From Polysphondylium violaceum (taxonomy: Eukaryota; Evosea; Eumycetozoa; Dictyosteliales; Dictyosteliaceae), in NCBI GenBank assembly GCA_000277445.1, contig AJWJ01000389.1, positions 1-22,795 of the forward strand: 22,795 bases of DNA, given 5' to 3'. Shown piece after piece: positions 1 through 10,900 of this stretch. The translations under genes were made by a program, and so were the position numbers. Numbering within the stretch: the stretch's first letter is position 1; each line of letters begins with the position of its first letter. A model generated the notes under the pieces. It had not been told where the DNA came from, did no database searches, and saw nothing but the letters and a program-made list of their open reading frames with translations.

Positions 1-2
1 TG

Positions 3-38
<36 letters not shown>
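3..38. repeat. Poly-A tract (36 A)
   Basis: An uninterrupted run of 36 A residues lies at the left edge of the window, about 60 bp downstream of the stop codon of the first minus-strand gene. Long homopolymer A/T tracts are normal in dictyostelid spacers. The exact length may be unreliable because of sequencing slippage. Confidence 0.95.
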
Positions 39-40
<2 letters not shown>

Positions 41-95
41 AAAAAATATAATCATCACACAAACAATGAGATATATAGTTATACAGTGAGATTTA

Positions 96-2291
96 TTATT
101 TGAATAGAACCTTTGCATTGGGGTCTAATCGATAGTAAAACTCTTGGCTGTCATCACCAATTCTGAGATGATTGTAATTTGTGTTGGCTGGTACAACTCC
201 GATCGGTTGTGCGGGCTCGAGTTGCAGGGACTGGAACAGGGGATCGCTGGCGTAGACGTGGTAGTGGGACGATTGGGCAAAGCCCCATTCATGCATGATT
301 GTGAAGATTTTGATCAACAACTCTTGTTCGGTGTGGAGGTCCAGTTGTGAGGGTGATATGAGACGGATGTTGGTTCTGTGCAGGAGGATGGCAATGAGGA
401 GTCCGTTGTCGTAGGATAGTGCATAATCCATTAGTACTTCTATGACGTCGAATGTCATCAGGTGATTGAAGCGATCAATGAGATAGAGAAAGACTTTGAT
501 CTCAAGATGCGGGACGGTGATGGTAAACAGCAACTTGGAGAGGGACAGGTTGAAGTGGGTTGGGGGGTGTTGATAGAGAAAGACGTCGAGTGCGCTGATG
601 TTGCCCAGTCCGCTCAGCTTGACGAGATGGAGAAAGAAGCAGAAATCAGGGTCTTTGGGTTTGGTTGGGAGCCGACTCGGGCTTTGCAACACGATCCAGA
701 GTTGACTCGATGGATTGGCGAAATAGACGGCTTCCTGTAAATTGAGATGAACGCCTTTCTCTGCAAGAAACTGCGCAATGGCCAGTGCATTCTTTTTCTC
801 GCTGCTGTCTTTTTCTGCCAGTCCTAGTCTGATATAAGAGTTGAGGATATTGTTTCTAATACTAGCAGTTTTACTCGATTCACTGCTCATTGCTTGATAC
901 GCCTTGATCAACAGTTTGTAATCGGAATGGCGAATTGCGTACACAAACATCAGTCTATAAAAGATATCCCTTTCTTCAAGACTAAGCATAGGCATGAACC
1001 TTGTCTGGCCATTAACAAACAACAAAAACTCGATAAAAGAAGGGTTGGAGGCCATGTTGAATATCTTGTCAATCGTTTGGTCGTCAAGTTGGAGAATCGT
1101 CTTTGCGTCAATTAAATTCTTTTCCATAAAGTCGTTTGGGTCGGCGTTAAACCTCTTCAACACCCATCCGGGATAGGCGGTATTGAGAATAAACGTGAAT
1201 CCCATTTCTTCAAGTTGACCCACAATGTCCCTCAATCCTTCTAGACTACCTCGATGATCATCTTTTATCATGATTTTAAATTGAATAGATAATATTCTCT
1301 CTTGTTGTTGTCTATAGTGATCTTTCAACAGGACTAACATTTCGAAATCCATGTTGATTGGACCATTAAAAGATTCAAGCACTTGTTTACGATAGAGTAG
1401 AATAAACTCTAGTATCTCGGTATTGATGCAGTAGGTAGAGAGTTTATCAAACAAACCAATATCCACTTGAATTCCATAGATTTCGCCAAAAGGCCCTTTG
1501 GTCTCAACCATTGCTTTGTTGTGTAATGTCCATTCCAACCAATACTTGAAATCGTCTGATATGGGCTTCATGGTGAATAGCAGATTGAAAAGCTTTTGTA
1601 TTGACCAACATCTTGGATTCATTTGTACCAAGAGATCTTTATATTGTTTAAACACTGGTGAGTGTAGTAATGATGGATCATACTTTACACCAATACGTTT
1701 CCATTCGATCAAGTAAATTAGATTCTGTTTATCTATCTCTGGATTCAGAGTATTGATATCAAACGGTACACTATTATTGTTTAGATAGAGATATAGCAAC
1801 TCTACTCTATCTCTGGTAACACCAATACTATTGACCAGACTTTGAATCAACTGCATATGATATTCATTATTGGCATCAAATGTAAATAATTGTAAAACAT
1901 CCAATAGAATCTGATCTTTTAACGATTCATCTTTTATTCTATTAAATGCACTATTGTTAAATGTAATTTTACTATTCACTGAAATATCTATCCAATCCTG
2001 ATAATTACTCTTATTACTACTATTACTACTACTATCACTATTACTAAAAAGATGTTTAAAGTTTTTTAATTTTTGTAAAAAGAAATCAATGTCACCTTTA
2101 TTGACAAGATAGATAATATCTTGTAATTGACACGAAGAAAAAGTAAAAGGCATCACGCCCTTATTCAACACATTGTAATAGAAATCATTTATATTCACCA
2201 GACTGCTGTTTTTAAAATTTAAATATTTAAATATATTTACTCGAATGAATAGGTTTCTAAAAACTGTATAAAATAAATGAGTTTCATCCAT
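96..2291 (-). CDS. Orphan 731-aa protein, probably a dictyostelid-specific family
   Basis: This is a single uninterrupted reading frame of 731 codons. The first ATG in frame is at 2291; the codon two residues upstream is TTG, so the protein starts MDETHLFYTVFRN. I recognise no enzyme or domain. Visible features are an N-terminal block rich in F/Y/L/N (about residues 1-60), a Ser/Asn run (about residues 85-95), and a long, leucine-rich, probably all-helical body. That body has recurring patterns such as 'LLFVNG..RFMPMLSLEERDIFYRLMF' type helices, which suggest a helical-repeat scaffold (ankyrin-like or other solenoid). No signal peptide or membrane segment is evident. From memory, N-termini of the FYTVFRN type occur in large lineage-expanded families of group 1 and 2 dictyostelids; this was not checked. 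Base composition changes along the gene: the 5' third (about 1700-2290) is AT-rich and the 3' half GC-richer. It is divergent to the CBM20-deubiquitinase gene, with 222 bp between starts. A TTTATT (AATAAA on the coding strand) at 92-97 overlaps the stop codon. Function unknown. Confidence 0.8.
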   Translation of the reverse strand: MDETHLFYTVFRNLFIRVNIFKYLNFKNSSLVNINDFYYNVLNKGVMPFTFSSCQLQDIIYLVNKGDIDFFLQKLKNFKHLFSNSDSSSNSSNKSNYQDWIDISVNSKITFNNSAFNRIKDESLKDQILLDVLQLFTFDANNEYHMQLIQSLVNSIGVTRDRVELLYLYLNNNSVPFDINTLNPEIDKQNLIYLIEWKRIGVKYDPSLLHSPVFKQYKDLLVQMNPRCWSIQKLFNLLFTMKPISDDFKYWLEWTLHNKAMVETKGPFGEIYGIQVDIGLFDKLSTYCINTEILEFILLYRKQVLESFNGPINMDFEMLVLLKDHYRQQQERILSIQFKIMIKDDHRGSLEGLRDIVGQLEEMGFTFILNTAYPGWVLKRFNADPNDFMEKNLIDAKTILQLDDQTIDKIFNMASNPSFIEFLLFVNGQTRFMPMLSLEERDIFYRLMFVYAIRHSDYKLLIKAYQAMSSESSKTASIRNNILNSYIRLGLAEKDSSEKKNALAIAQFLAEKGVHLNLQEAVYFANPSSQLWIVLQSPSRLPTKPKDPDFCFFLHLVKLSGLGNISALDVFLYQHPPTHFNLSLSKLLFTITVPHLEIKVFLYLIDRFNHLMTFDVIEVLMDYALSYDNGLLIAILLHRTNIRLISPSQLDLHTEQELLIKIFTIMHEWGFAQSSHYHVYASDPLFQSLQLEPAQPIGVVPANTNYNHLRIGDDSQEFYYRLDPNAKVLFK

Positions 2292-2513
2292 CCTCAACTT
2301 TAAGTTTTTAAATCTCTTATTGCCTTTCTAAATTTTGATTTTGATCACGCGCAATTGTGATGGGGTGGGGTGGGGGGGATTTACTTTTTTTTTTTTATAA
2401 TAAATTTTTTTTTTTTAAAATAAATTTTCATAATCAGCATCCAATTTACCATTGTCCTTTTTATTAGCAGTGCGTCAAGGTGTGCGTTCATATCAGTATC
2501 AGTAACAAACATC
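2292..2513. promoter_or_regulatory. Divergent promoter region with T tracts
   Basis: These 222 bp separate the starts of the orphan gene (minus) and the CBM20-deubiquitinase gene (plus), so both promoters must lie here. The spacer holds two T12 tracts (2385-2396 and 2405-2416), typical of dictyostelid core promoters. It also holds a G-rich block (2362-2378) and an imperfect inverted repeat ATCAC/GTGAT (2344-2348 and 2357-2361). No clear TATA box could be assigned with certainty. Confidence 0.6.
2362..2378 (+). promoter_or_regulatory. G-rich block, possible G-box or G-quadruplex
   Basis: The block reads as G4-T-G4-T-G7. It formally satisfies a four-tract G3 quadruplex pattern with one- or two-base loops. 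It also resembles the G/T-rich elements bound by the dictyostelid developmental factor GBF. It stands out sharply from the AT-rich spacer, just 71 bp from the start of the minus-strand gene and 136 bp from the plus-strand gene. The sequence is observed; the function is inference. Confidence 0.4.
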
Positions 2514-4829
2514 ATGAAAAAGAGAATAACGATTAGATTCTATATTCAATATCATTTAGAGTATGGACAACAGTTGTTTATTTGTGGATCGTTGCCGGGA
2601 CTTGGTGGATGGGATATTAAAAAAGCGATAAAGATGAATTGGAATGAGAATGATTGGTGGTCTGCCGAATGTCAGTTTGAGGCCATATCTTCGTTGCCTA
2701 AAAATAACTTTAGATTAGAAACCCCCTATTACTATAACTTTCAATCATCCTCTTCATCAACCAATGTATATATAAATACCAGCAATAACAACAACAATAA
2801 CAATAGTATGAATATTATTAGTCATAATAGTAATGGTTTTAATAATAGTGAGGATTACTTTTTAGGTGGTAGTACAACAACACCATCCCCAACAACATCG
2901 TTTTTAAATGATTATATCGCAAATCAAAATAACAATACCAGTAACAACAACACACAATACCAATTGAGTAATAAGCAATCATTATCACCAGTCCTAAAAG
3001 GAGTATCACCTCAAATGGTAGATTTGGATTATAAATATGTTATGGAAAAAGATTATCACCAACATTGGGAACAGGGAAAGAATCATAAATTACAAATGAT
3101 GATTTACTCAAACGACGAAAACTCTGAAGAAGAAGAGATCTATATTGAAATTAGAGATGAATGGTTAGGTGTAAATATCTGTTTTTATTATTTAATTCTT
3201 TGTTTTATATAAATATTAATATTAAACAAATAATAATAGGGTAATGAAGTATTTCCAACATTGGATTTTAAGTCATGTAAAAAGAATCATGATGAAATCA
3301 TTAAATGTGACACCAAGTTTTCATTCTTTCATCCATTGGACTCGAATCCAATTCCATGTTTTCCATCTCAAATTGTTACATTTTTTGTAACCGATGAAGG
3401 TAGTTCTGAATCGCATTCAGTCAATTTAGTAAGTCACTTTTTTGGAAATGATTATCAAAAATCACTTAGAATGAATCCAATTATCAAAGCGGGTACAAGT
3501 AATACTCTTTGGATTGGCCAAATCTATGCACCACAAACACTCAAGTTTGATTATCGTTATGTGGTCGTTAGTAACAATAACTCTGGAGTCTATTGGGAAA
3601 AAGAGGCCAGAACTTTTTCCCCATCCAATAGTAATCACAATTTAGTGATCAATAATGACGGTCAACTTAGATTATCTGATGCTTCAAAATCATGGATTCA
3701 AACTGGTTTTGTTGGTCTCCAAGAACAAGATTACAATTGTTCTATACTTTGTATTGTTCAACTATTGTATCATATTACTCCTTTAAAAAATGTATGTTTG
3801 TACATTCTATATTATAAATTTATTGTTATTTGTACTTACTTTTCATTTTAAATTTAGATTATCATGAAGTTAAGAGGTAGAATTGGATTTCCATTTAGCC
3901 AATGTTTAGCAAATATATTTACATCCATGGAAAAAGGATTCCAAACTGTAGACATTAATCCTCTCCAAACTTCAATTGGATCAAATGATGCCGCTGAAAT
4001 ATTAGATATTGTTATCAATGCCTTATTAGAAGAAATTACTAGAGTAAGTCGTGTCTTTGATGAAATTATACTTATCCAATTGGATATTTGTTGTTGATAC
4101 TAACCAACATTTTTGTAATAACCTAGATTACACAAATTACAAACGATAAGGATATTTTAATCAATGATTTGGTTCAAGGTAGAATTACACAAACTTCAAT
4201 TGATTTGGCAGAAGATCAAACAATTAGACAAATTAGAAATTCAAATGAAACATTTATCAGTATAATTTTACCAGTAAAAGGTCACTCGAGTTTGGAATCT
4301 TCATTTGAAAGCTATAAACACTCAACAGAGACATATGAAAATCAAGGTGCCTTTGAAAATATTATTTCTTTTGAACAATTACCGATGGTTTTAATCTTTC
4401 AATTAGATAGATCAGATTATCAAGATAGAAAAACCATTAAAGTTTCAAACAAATTTACTTTTCCTAAAAAATTAAAAGTTGATGAATATCAATATAACTT
4501 ATTGGGGTAAGATTATTTATTAAATATATGTATATTCAAGTTTAATTCCTAACCTATATAAAAATTATTCCACTATAGTGTACTTTGTCATCAAGGAGAT
4601 GATTCATTTTATAATGATGGTCATTTCTTTATTTTTGTTAAAAAGAATAAAAAATGGTATAAATGTGATGGTTCAAGTGTTTCAAAATCAAATCAAAAAG
4701 AAGCAGTTTTTAATAGTTTTGGTGGTGAAACAAATTATCAAGCTTGTATGTATATTTTATTATTCATTGTCATTGATTCGTACTAATTTTAAAATGATTA
4801 TAGATATTTTAATTTATGAAAGAAAATAA
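2514..4829 (+). CDS. CBM20-USP fusion: starch/glycogen-binding deubiquitinase
   Basis: Six exons: 2514-3170, 3240-3791, 3858-4043, 4127-4506, 4579-4745 and 4804-4829, with introns of 69, 66, 83, 72 and 58 nt, all GT...AG. Together they encode 655 residues. The N-terminus is a CBM20 starch-binding domain: GLGGWD at 29-34, DYKYV at 172-176, HWEQG at 184-188. These supply W33, K174 and W185, matching the two Trp and one Lys of starch-binding site 1. An Asn/Ser/Thr-rich insert (about 77-165) splits this domain. A second, weaker CBM20-like unit spans about 259-350 (FDYRYVV, then W338). The C-terminal 280 residues form a USP (peptidase C19) domain, closest in feel to USP7: GFVGLQEQDYNC with Cys386, GHFFIF with His607, KWYKCDGSSV with Asp622, and a final YILIYERK strand. 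The protein presumably removes ubiquitin from targets at glycogen or other alpha-glucan. Catalytic activity is uncertain because the usual Cys-box Asn (GLxNxGxTC) is Glu381. No signal peptide is seen, so it is likely cytosolic. Confidence 0.88.
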
Positions 4830-4912
4830 ATTAAAAAATAAAACACTATTACTATAGTATTTAGAATATAAAACTATATCGTTGTTTATTAATTTGTTTT
4901 TATTAATTTAAT
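4830..4912. terminator. Convergent 3' junction with poly(A) signals on both strands
   Basis: Only 83 bp separate the stop codons of the plus-strand deubiquitinase gene and the minus-strand Tra1 gene. AATAAA occurs on the plus strand at 4837-4842, and again overlapping the stop codon at 4825-4830. On the minus strand AATAAA (TTTATT on plus) occurs at 4885-4890 and 4899-4904. The signals face each other, so the two 3' UTRs probably overlap. Confidence 0.6.
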
Positions 4913-7900
4913 TTAAAGCCATGGAATACTTGATTTATCCATTTGAGCAATATTTGTTGAATTTGTTGATAATTGAATTAATTCATTTACCTTTTTGACA
5001 ATAGGAGAGATAAAACTAGTTTTATCTGGTTGAGAGTTTGGAGTAATATTGTTGATTCTCAGCGAAAGCATTTGATTCACAGTCTTTACAGTTCTATCGA
5101 CAAATTCATAATGAATATTACGATTTTGATTGGCTTCAGAGGGCACCAATGGTGTGACACTATTCATACACATATATTCATCAAATATATAGATGTTGAT
5201 AGAGTTTACGAGTAAATCTTTAAGTTCAGACATTGCTACACAGGTTGCGAGAATAGAACTGGTTAAATTACCTTCAATAAACAATGGATTAAAGTAGGAT
5301 CTAAGATTTTGAGTGAGACGGAATGGCACACTGGTGGATTCAGGGGTGACATCAAACGAGGCACTATGGTTGGCCAATTCAAATGCCCACTGGTTAAAGT
5401 AAACATATCCATTGTTACGAGAGAAATAAATGTCGTTGGGAGATAATTGGCCAAATTTACTAAATAAAACATAACCAAGAATAGCATGGAGACCCCAATG
5501 ATTGGCAAAATTGATTTTAAACTCATATTGATCGTCAAGGCATGTGATGTTCTTTTGAATGTATTTGATTAGATGTTGATCACCAAATTGTTTGGAAACC
5601 TCTCTGTAGAGCTGAAGTTTGGTTTGCTTTTGACCAACATTCTTTTCACGATAGCTTTGGATTTGGTTGAGGAGAGTGGCAGTTGTATTAGATTTACTGG
5701 CAAAACTGGCAACATCACCAAATCTAGTCATCTCTCCGCCACCGATATATTGAACAAGATTCATGGTAGGCGAAATGACAACGGTGGCAGGATCGTTCAA
5801 ATAGATACCTCTTCTACGAGTTTCTCTATTCTTGAGAAGCATAGCATTAAGAGAAGACATGAGCAATAGTTTTCTTTCAACACGTCTTGGAACTCTGGTT
5901 GGAGCCTGGAGTTGAGAGACAAAGATTGGCTCGTTTTCAATCAAGAATGGATAGACTTTACCATTGTTTCCATAGATAAAGATTCTGGGACACAACATAC
6001 CGTTTGAATGTTTGACCATCTTGGCTGTTAGTCCAATTCTATCAATTTTAGTATGATGATCAAGATTTGGATCTCTTGATAAAATCAATTGAGTTGGCAC
6101 CTCTAATATCACTGGTTTAAAGTCTACCAACAAAGGACAAATACTTTCGATATTGATAATCGAGTTTTCATAGTAATAGTTGTTTGAACCATCTTTATAG
6201 GTAATGGTACACAATTCAAAATCTGGTACTCTTTGAATCCAATCCACAAGTTTACCAATAAAGATTCCCATTCTAAATGGTTCATTGCTGCTTGTAGTTG
6301 TTGGATCTCCAAGAATATCAACAAAATCATTTTCAAACAATACCTTGTATCTGTTTATCAATTCTGGCAATTTAGGATACTTTATACTAGGTATTTCTTT
6401 AAAGAAATGATTATAAATTGATTTAAATAATTCAATTAAATTATTTGGTATTTCTTCATGTTGAATCTATTAAATAAATATTTATATTATTAATAATTTT
6501 GTCAAGATAGAACAAAATAAAGTTAAATTAGTTTACCTTTAAACATTCATTAAGTAGGTGTGACAGAGTTGCATTAAATTGATAAACTGCAGGAACAGTT
6601 GATGCCAACATCTTGAAAGAATCTAACATACAATCGATTTCATAAATTAAACATTGATGGTATTGTTGTAAACCATTTGATAGAGTATCTGCCATTTTTA
6701 ATGGTGGATAATTAAATGGTGATGATGTTGGTGGATTTGCACCAGTGGTCGTTGATGGGGCTGCTGTTGTTGTTGCAGCTGCATTTGAACCAGTAGTATT
6801 ACCAGGAAGAGGTGTTGGAGCAGCTGTAGAAGTTGGTGTGATTGGGGTAACACCATTAGAAGAAGTTGGTGTAATTGGTGTTGCAACTGAAGTACTTGTG
6901 GGTGTAGTAGGGTTATTACTTGGATTACTTGGATTACTTGGATTATTTGGATTATTTGGATTATTTGGGTTATTTGGATTATTTGGATTATTTGGATTAT
7001 TCAAGTTTGCTTGTTTAATTTCAGATACAAATTTTCTGAAATGATAATATGATGTACTTGGATACAAGAAACAAATTTTACCAATCATTTGCCAACAAAG
7101 GAAACCATAGCCTGGGAAATTGGGAGTAAGACTGGCACCAGTTATTAACTGGGGCATGTAATTTAACCAAATCCATTGTGGTAAAATGTTCCAAGAGGAA
7201 AGGAAAGCTTGGAAAACAGATTGGGCTGGTGTAAGTTTTTTAGGCTCATTGGGTAATTGAGTGGGTTGGGGTTGTGGTTGTTCAGAACCAGCTTGAGGTG
7301 GTTGCTGTTGTTGTTGTTGTTGTTGTTGCTGTTGCTGTTGCTGTTGCTGTTGTTGTTGAGTATTTGGAGGAGGTTGTTGAGGCACTTCACCAGAACCATT
7401 GAGATACAATAACCAAAATATTCTAGGAATATAACGTTGGGCATATTTTGGATCACATTTAATGCCCTGAATATAACAAGAGAGTGCAGATTCAGCCCAT
7501 TGAGACTTGGTTTCAAAGTCGAGGGATTTGTTATTTGTAAATTGGTTATCACAAAACTGACCCCACCCAATCCAACTCTTGGCAGAGTTTTCAAAGAGAT
7601 TAATGGCCGAGGCAAACGATTGATTTGCATCTTCATAGTTACCAATTCTATTTAAAAATTCACCCTTCAAGTAGAGGAATTCACTTCTTTGTAAATAGGT
7701 AAAGAAATCCAATTTGGTGCTATTGATAATCGAGATACCAGTGTCATAATGAGTGGGCAGCTGGAGATAACACTTGATTTGCTCTTTGAGATTCAAAAAT
7801 ATCTCTTGGACATCGATTTGTAAATTAAACATCTTGCTAAGAGAATTGAGACAAACCTCAATGATATTGTGTTTTCTAACGATATGCGAATACTTGTTCA

Positions 7901-10900
7901 TGGTCCAAGCAATTTCTGGCTGAACAATGTTGGACGATTCGGGAGCAGTGCCGGCTGCAGGAGCGGCAGGAGTAGTGTCGAGAATATTTCCAATCAAAGA
8001 AATTACCTGTTGACGCCAAGTCATCAATTCATACCAGATATTGAGATCCTCATCCTTGTTTGGAAGTCTCTCTCTCCAGATATTGAATATAGATTTCGAG
8101 TAGTTGACCAATATCATTCTGTTGGTGTTTGGATTATTGATTTCTTTGAGAATATGAACAGATTCTTGAAGCTCGACAACTTGTTGCATTTCAACGAGAT
8201 TTTGGGTATGAGAACGAATTAAATTCTCGGGCAATGAAATCCAATTTTTGAGAATCAATTGATTGGCGCTCACAACAATTGGATCAATCTCGCCGTACTT
8301 CTTTTCCATGACCAAATAATAACCTTGAAGAATCTTTCTGATGGCTGTTTCGCTTTGGGTCATTACTTTTTTAATGGTGTTTGGTTGCCAAGATGACATT
8401 TTCCACGAAGATTCAGCCAAAAGATCATAAAGATTCTTTTCTTTGGCAAATTCAAACACGATATTCCATTGATTAAGACGTTTGGCACACTCGATCCAGT
8501 GGTCTTCCCAGAGGATGTTTTCAACCTTGCTTGTAGGCTTAGCACCCACAGTAGAGTATTTATTCATGGCCGACAAATAAACCTCTTGGGAAGATTGGAA
8601 CATATAAAATTGTTCAAGAATTAAACCGAGTTTGGTTTCATCGCAAGTAAATCGTTTTCTATAGACGCCAAACAAGAGATCCTTTTCATTGATTTGCGAG
8701 ATCAGACTGGAAAGGTAATCCCAATTTACATCATTTTGATCCGATAATTTACCACCGTCGTGAATAAGATTGTTTTCAATGCTCTTGATTGCATTGAACC
8801 AACAATTGTAATTCTCTCCCAAAAAGCTAATAATCTCTACCGGTATCTTGGGGATCGGGGTGCAAGTGGAAATTGTATCCAAAAATGTCTTTATAATATT
8901 GGGTTCTCTCAATGTCGATGGTGTAATAGTTTGTGTTGTGGTTGGTGTTGCTGGCGGTGTTCCGCTATTGCCAGAACCATCTTTACCAGTATTATTATTT
9001 TGATTGAAAATATTATTACAAACCGATTGAGTAATATTTTTCATTGGAGTTGGATTCAAACCAACAAGTGATATCTTTTGTGAATAATCTTTGGTCAACA
9101 ATATGTTTAAAGATTTGGAGAGTTTATAGTGCTCTTCTTTGGACAAAAGAGACCAAACAGAGCTAAACAAATGGACCCAAAGATTGTGGACCAAATAGAC
9201 ATCATTGAAAAGTAATTCTCTGAGATTTTCATTCAATTGGCCAAATGTTATATTTTTGTTTGTTTCTAACCAATCCATGTGCTCCCTAAGGGACTCGTTC
9301 AGTGTTGATGGAGTATCAATGTTCATGGCACTAGTGTTGCTATTGTTGAAAAGCTTTGGTAATTTTGAATTATTTGATCCCAATTGAACAAATTTAGAAC
9401 AAGGTAATACACCAAGCAATAAATCGAGTGCATGTCTGATCCAATAGGTGTTGCCAAGGGTATCCCATTGTTGAACGGCAATTATGTAATGTAGTCTCTG
9501 GAACAAAGAAGTTCCAATGGATTTGGAAAGAATTTCAAAGAAACTCTTTCGCATGACGGGATCACTGAATCTGAGTCCCATCATAAAGCTTTGCTCCAAT
9601 TGGGAGAGTTCTTGTTTGGACGAAGATTGGTCGTTGTAAAACTCAATAATCAAATTAAAGTATTTGCTGATCAACTCGGTATTGTTTAATTGCTCGAGTC
9701 TGTTCATCTTGAGTAAAATGTTCATTTTGTCTTTGGATGTCAAGTTGTTTTGGTCCTTAAACAAGAGATAGGACACAATGGATATGATGTGAGTCAGCAA
9801 ATCAATGTCGTTGCTTCTCTCCAACAAGACTTGAAGCGATTGTAAAAAGAGTTTCTTTTGCTCGGCGTTGAGGAACGTTAGTTTGGATTTCAAGAAATCA
9901 AAACATTTACACAAACCAGAGATATTGTCCAGGCTCTTGGCTTTGGTTGCGGCGTTATTGGTGTTGACAGGGTTGGCCGATGCCAACAGTGGGGTGGCGC
10001 CGGCAGGTTTGGTTGGTGTGCCATTGGCGGCTGTAGTGGCGCCAGGAGCATCAGCCTCCAAAGAAAGTAGGTAATCTCTGGTTAGTCTGACAATGACCTT
10101 AATGATATGTGGAATAAAGGTGTCCAAAAAGTTGGGATTCTCTTCTTTAAACACATTGATAAGATTCAATACAGAGAGATTGTTGTTCTTTTCAAAATTG
10201 ATCAATATGCTCTCGCAATGTGTGCCAATGGTCGAGTAGAAATTGAGGATCTCTGGGGGTGTATTTTTGGTGTCTAGCGGCGGGAATGTGGCCAAAACCT
10301 TTTTAAAGAATGTGCAGACAAGGGCAGATATCTTGGGATCATCGTTGTTTATCGAGGTGAAGATGGACTGCTGGAGTGCTTGTAAATTGGCGGGGATAAA
10401 TGCAGTGACTTGGTGTTCAACGATAATGTTGAGAATGGACAAAGCGGTGCTCATGACCAAAGGATCGGGATTGTTGAGTGGCTTTTCCAAGAGCGAAAAC
10501 TTGATATTGACGTCTGGCCAAATGGTCAAAGCAGCCTTGAGTAGCTCTGAACACTTTTCGTTGGAATTGCTTTTATCGCCACTTGCCGTTGCTGCAGCGG
10601 CGTTAGGCGGGGTGGAGAGGTTGCTTGTCAACATACGGATCAAAAACACAGAGATATGCTCAATGACACTGGGAGGGGGTTTGTAATCCTCGCCTGCGTT
10701 GGGATCTTTGGATCCTCCGTCGCCAGCAATGGGGGTGGAGATTTGGCCGGGTGTTGTGACGCTGGCGTCGTTGATTGGTGTTTGGGGAGGGATGCTCGTC
10801 GATGGTGTCGATACAGACAGGGTGTTTGTGCTGGTGGTCATATTGACACTGGCGCCGGCACTGCTGCCACCAAGTGGGTGCTCATTGTTTCTCCATTTCT

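Noticed and set aside
2292-2297. Start of the orphan protein two codons upstream
   Set aside because: That codon is TTG. The first ATG is at 2291.
3171-4803. Breaks in the deubiquitinase frame as frameshifts or a pseudogene
   Set aside because: Every break coincides with a short AT-rich GT...AG intron that restores frame and USP-like sequence on both sides.
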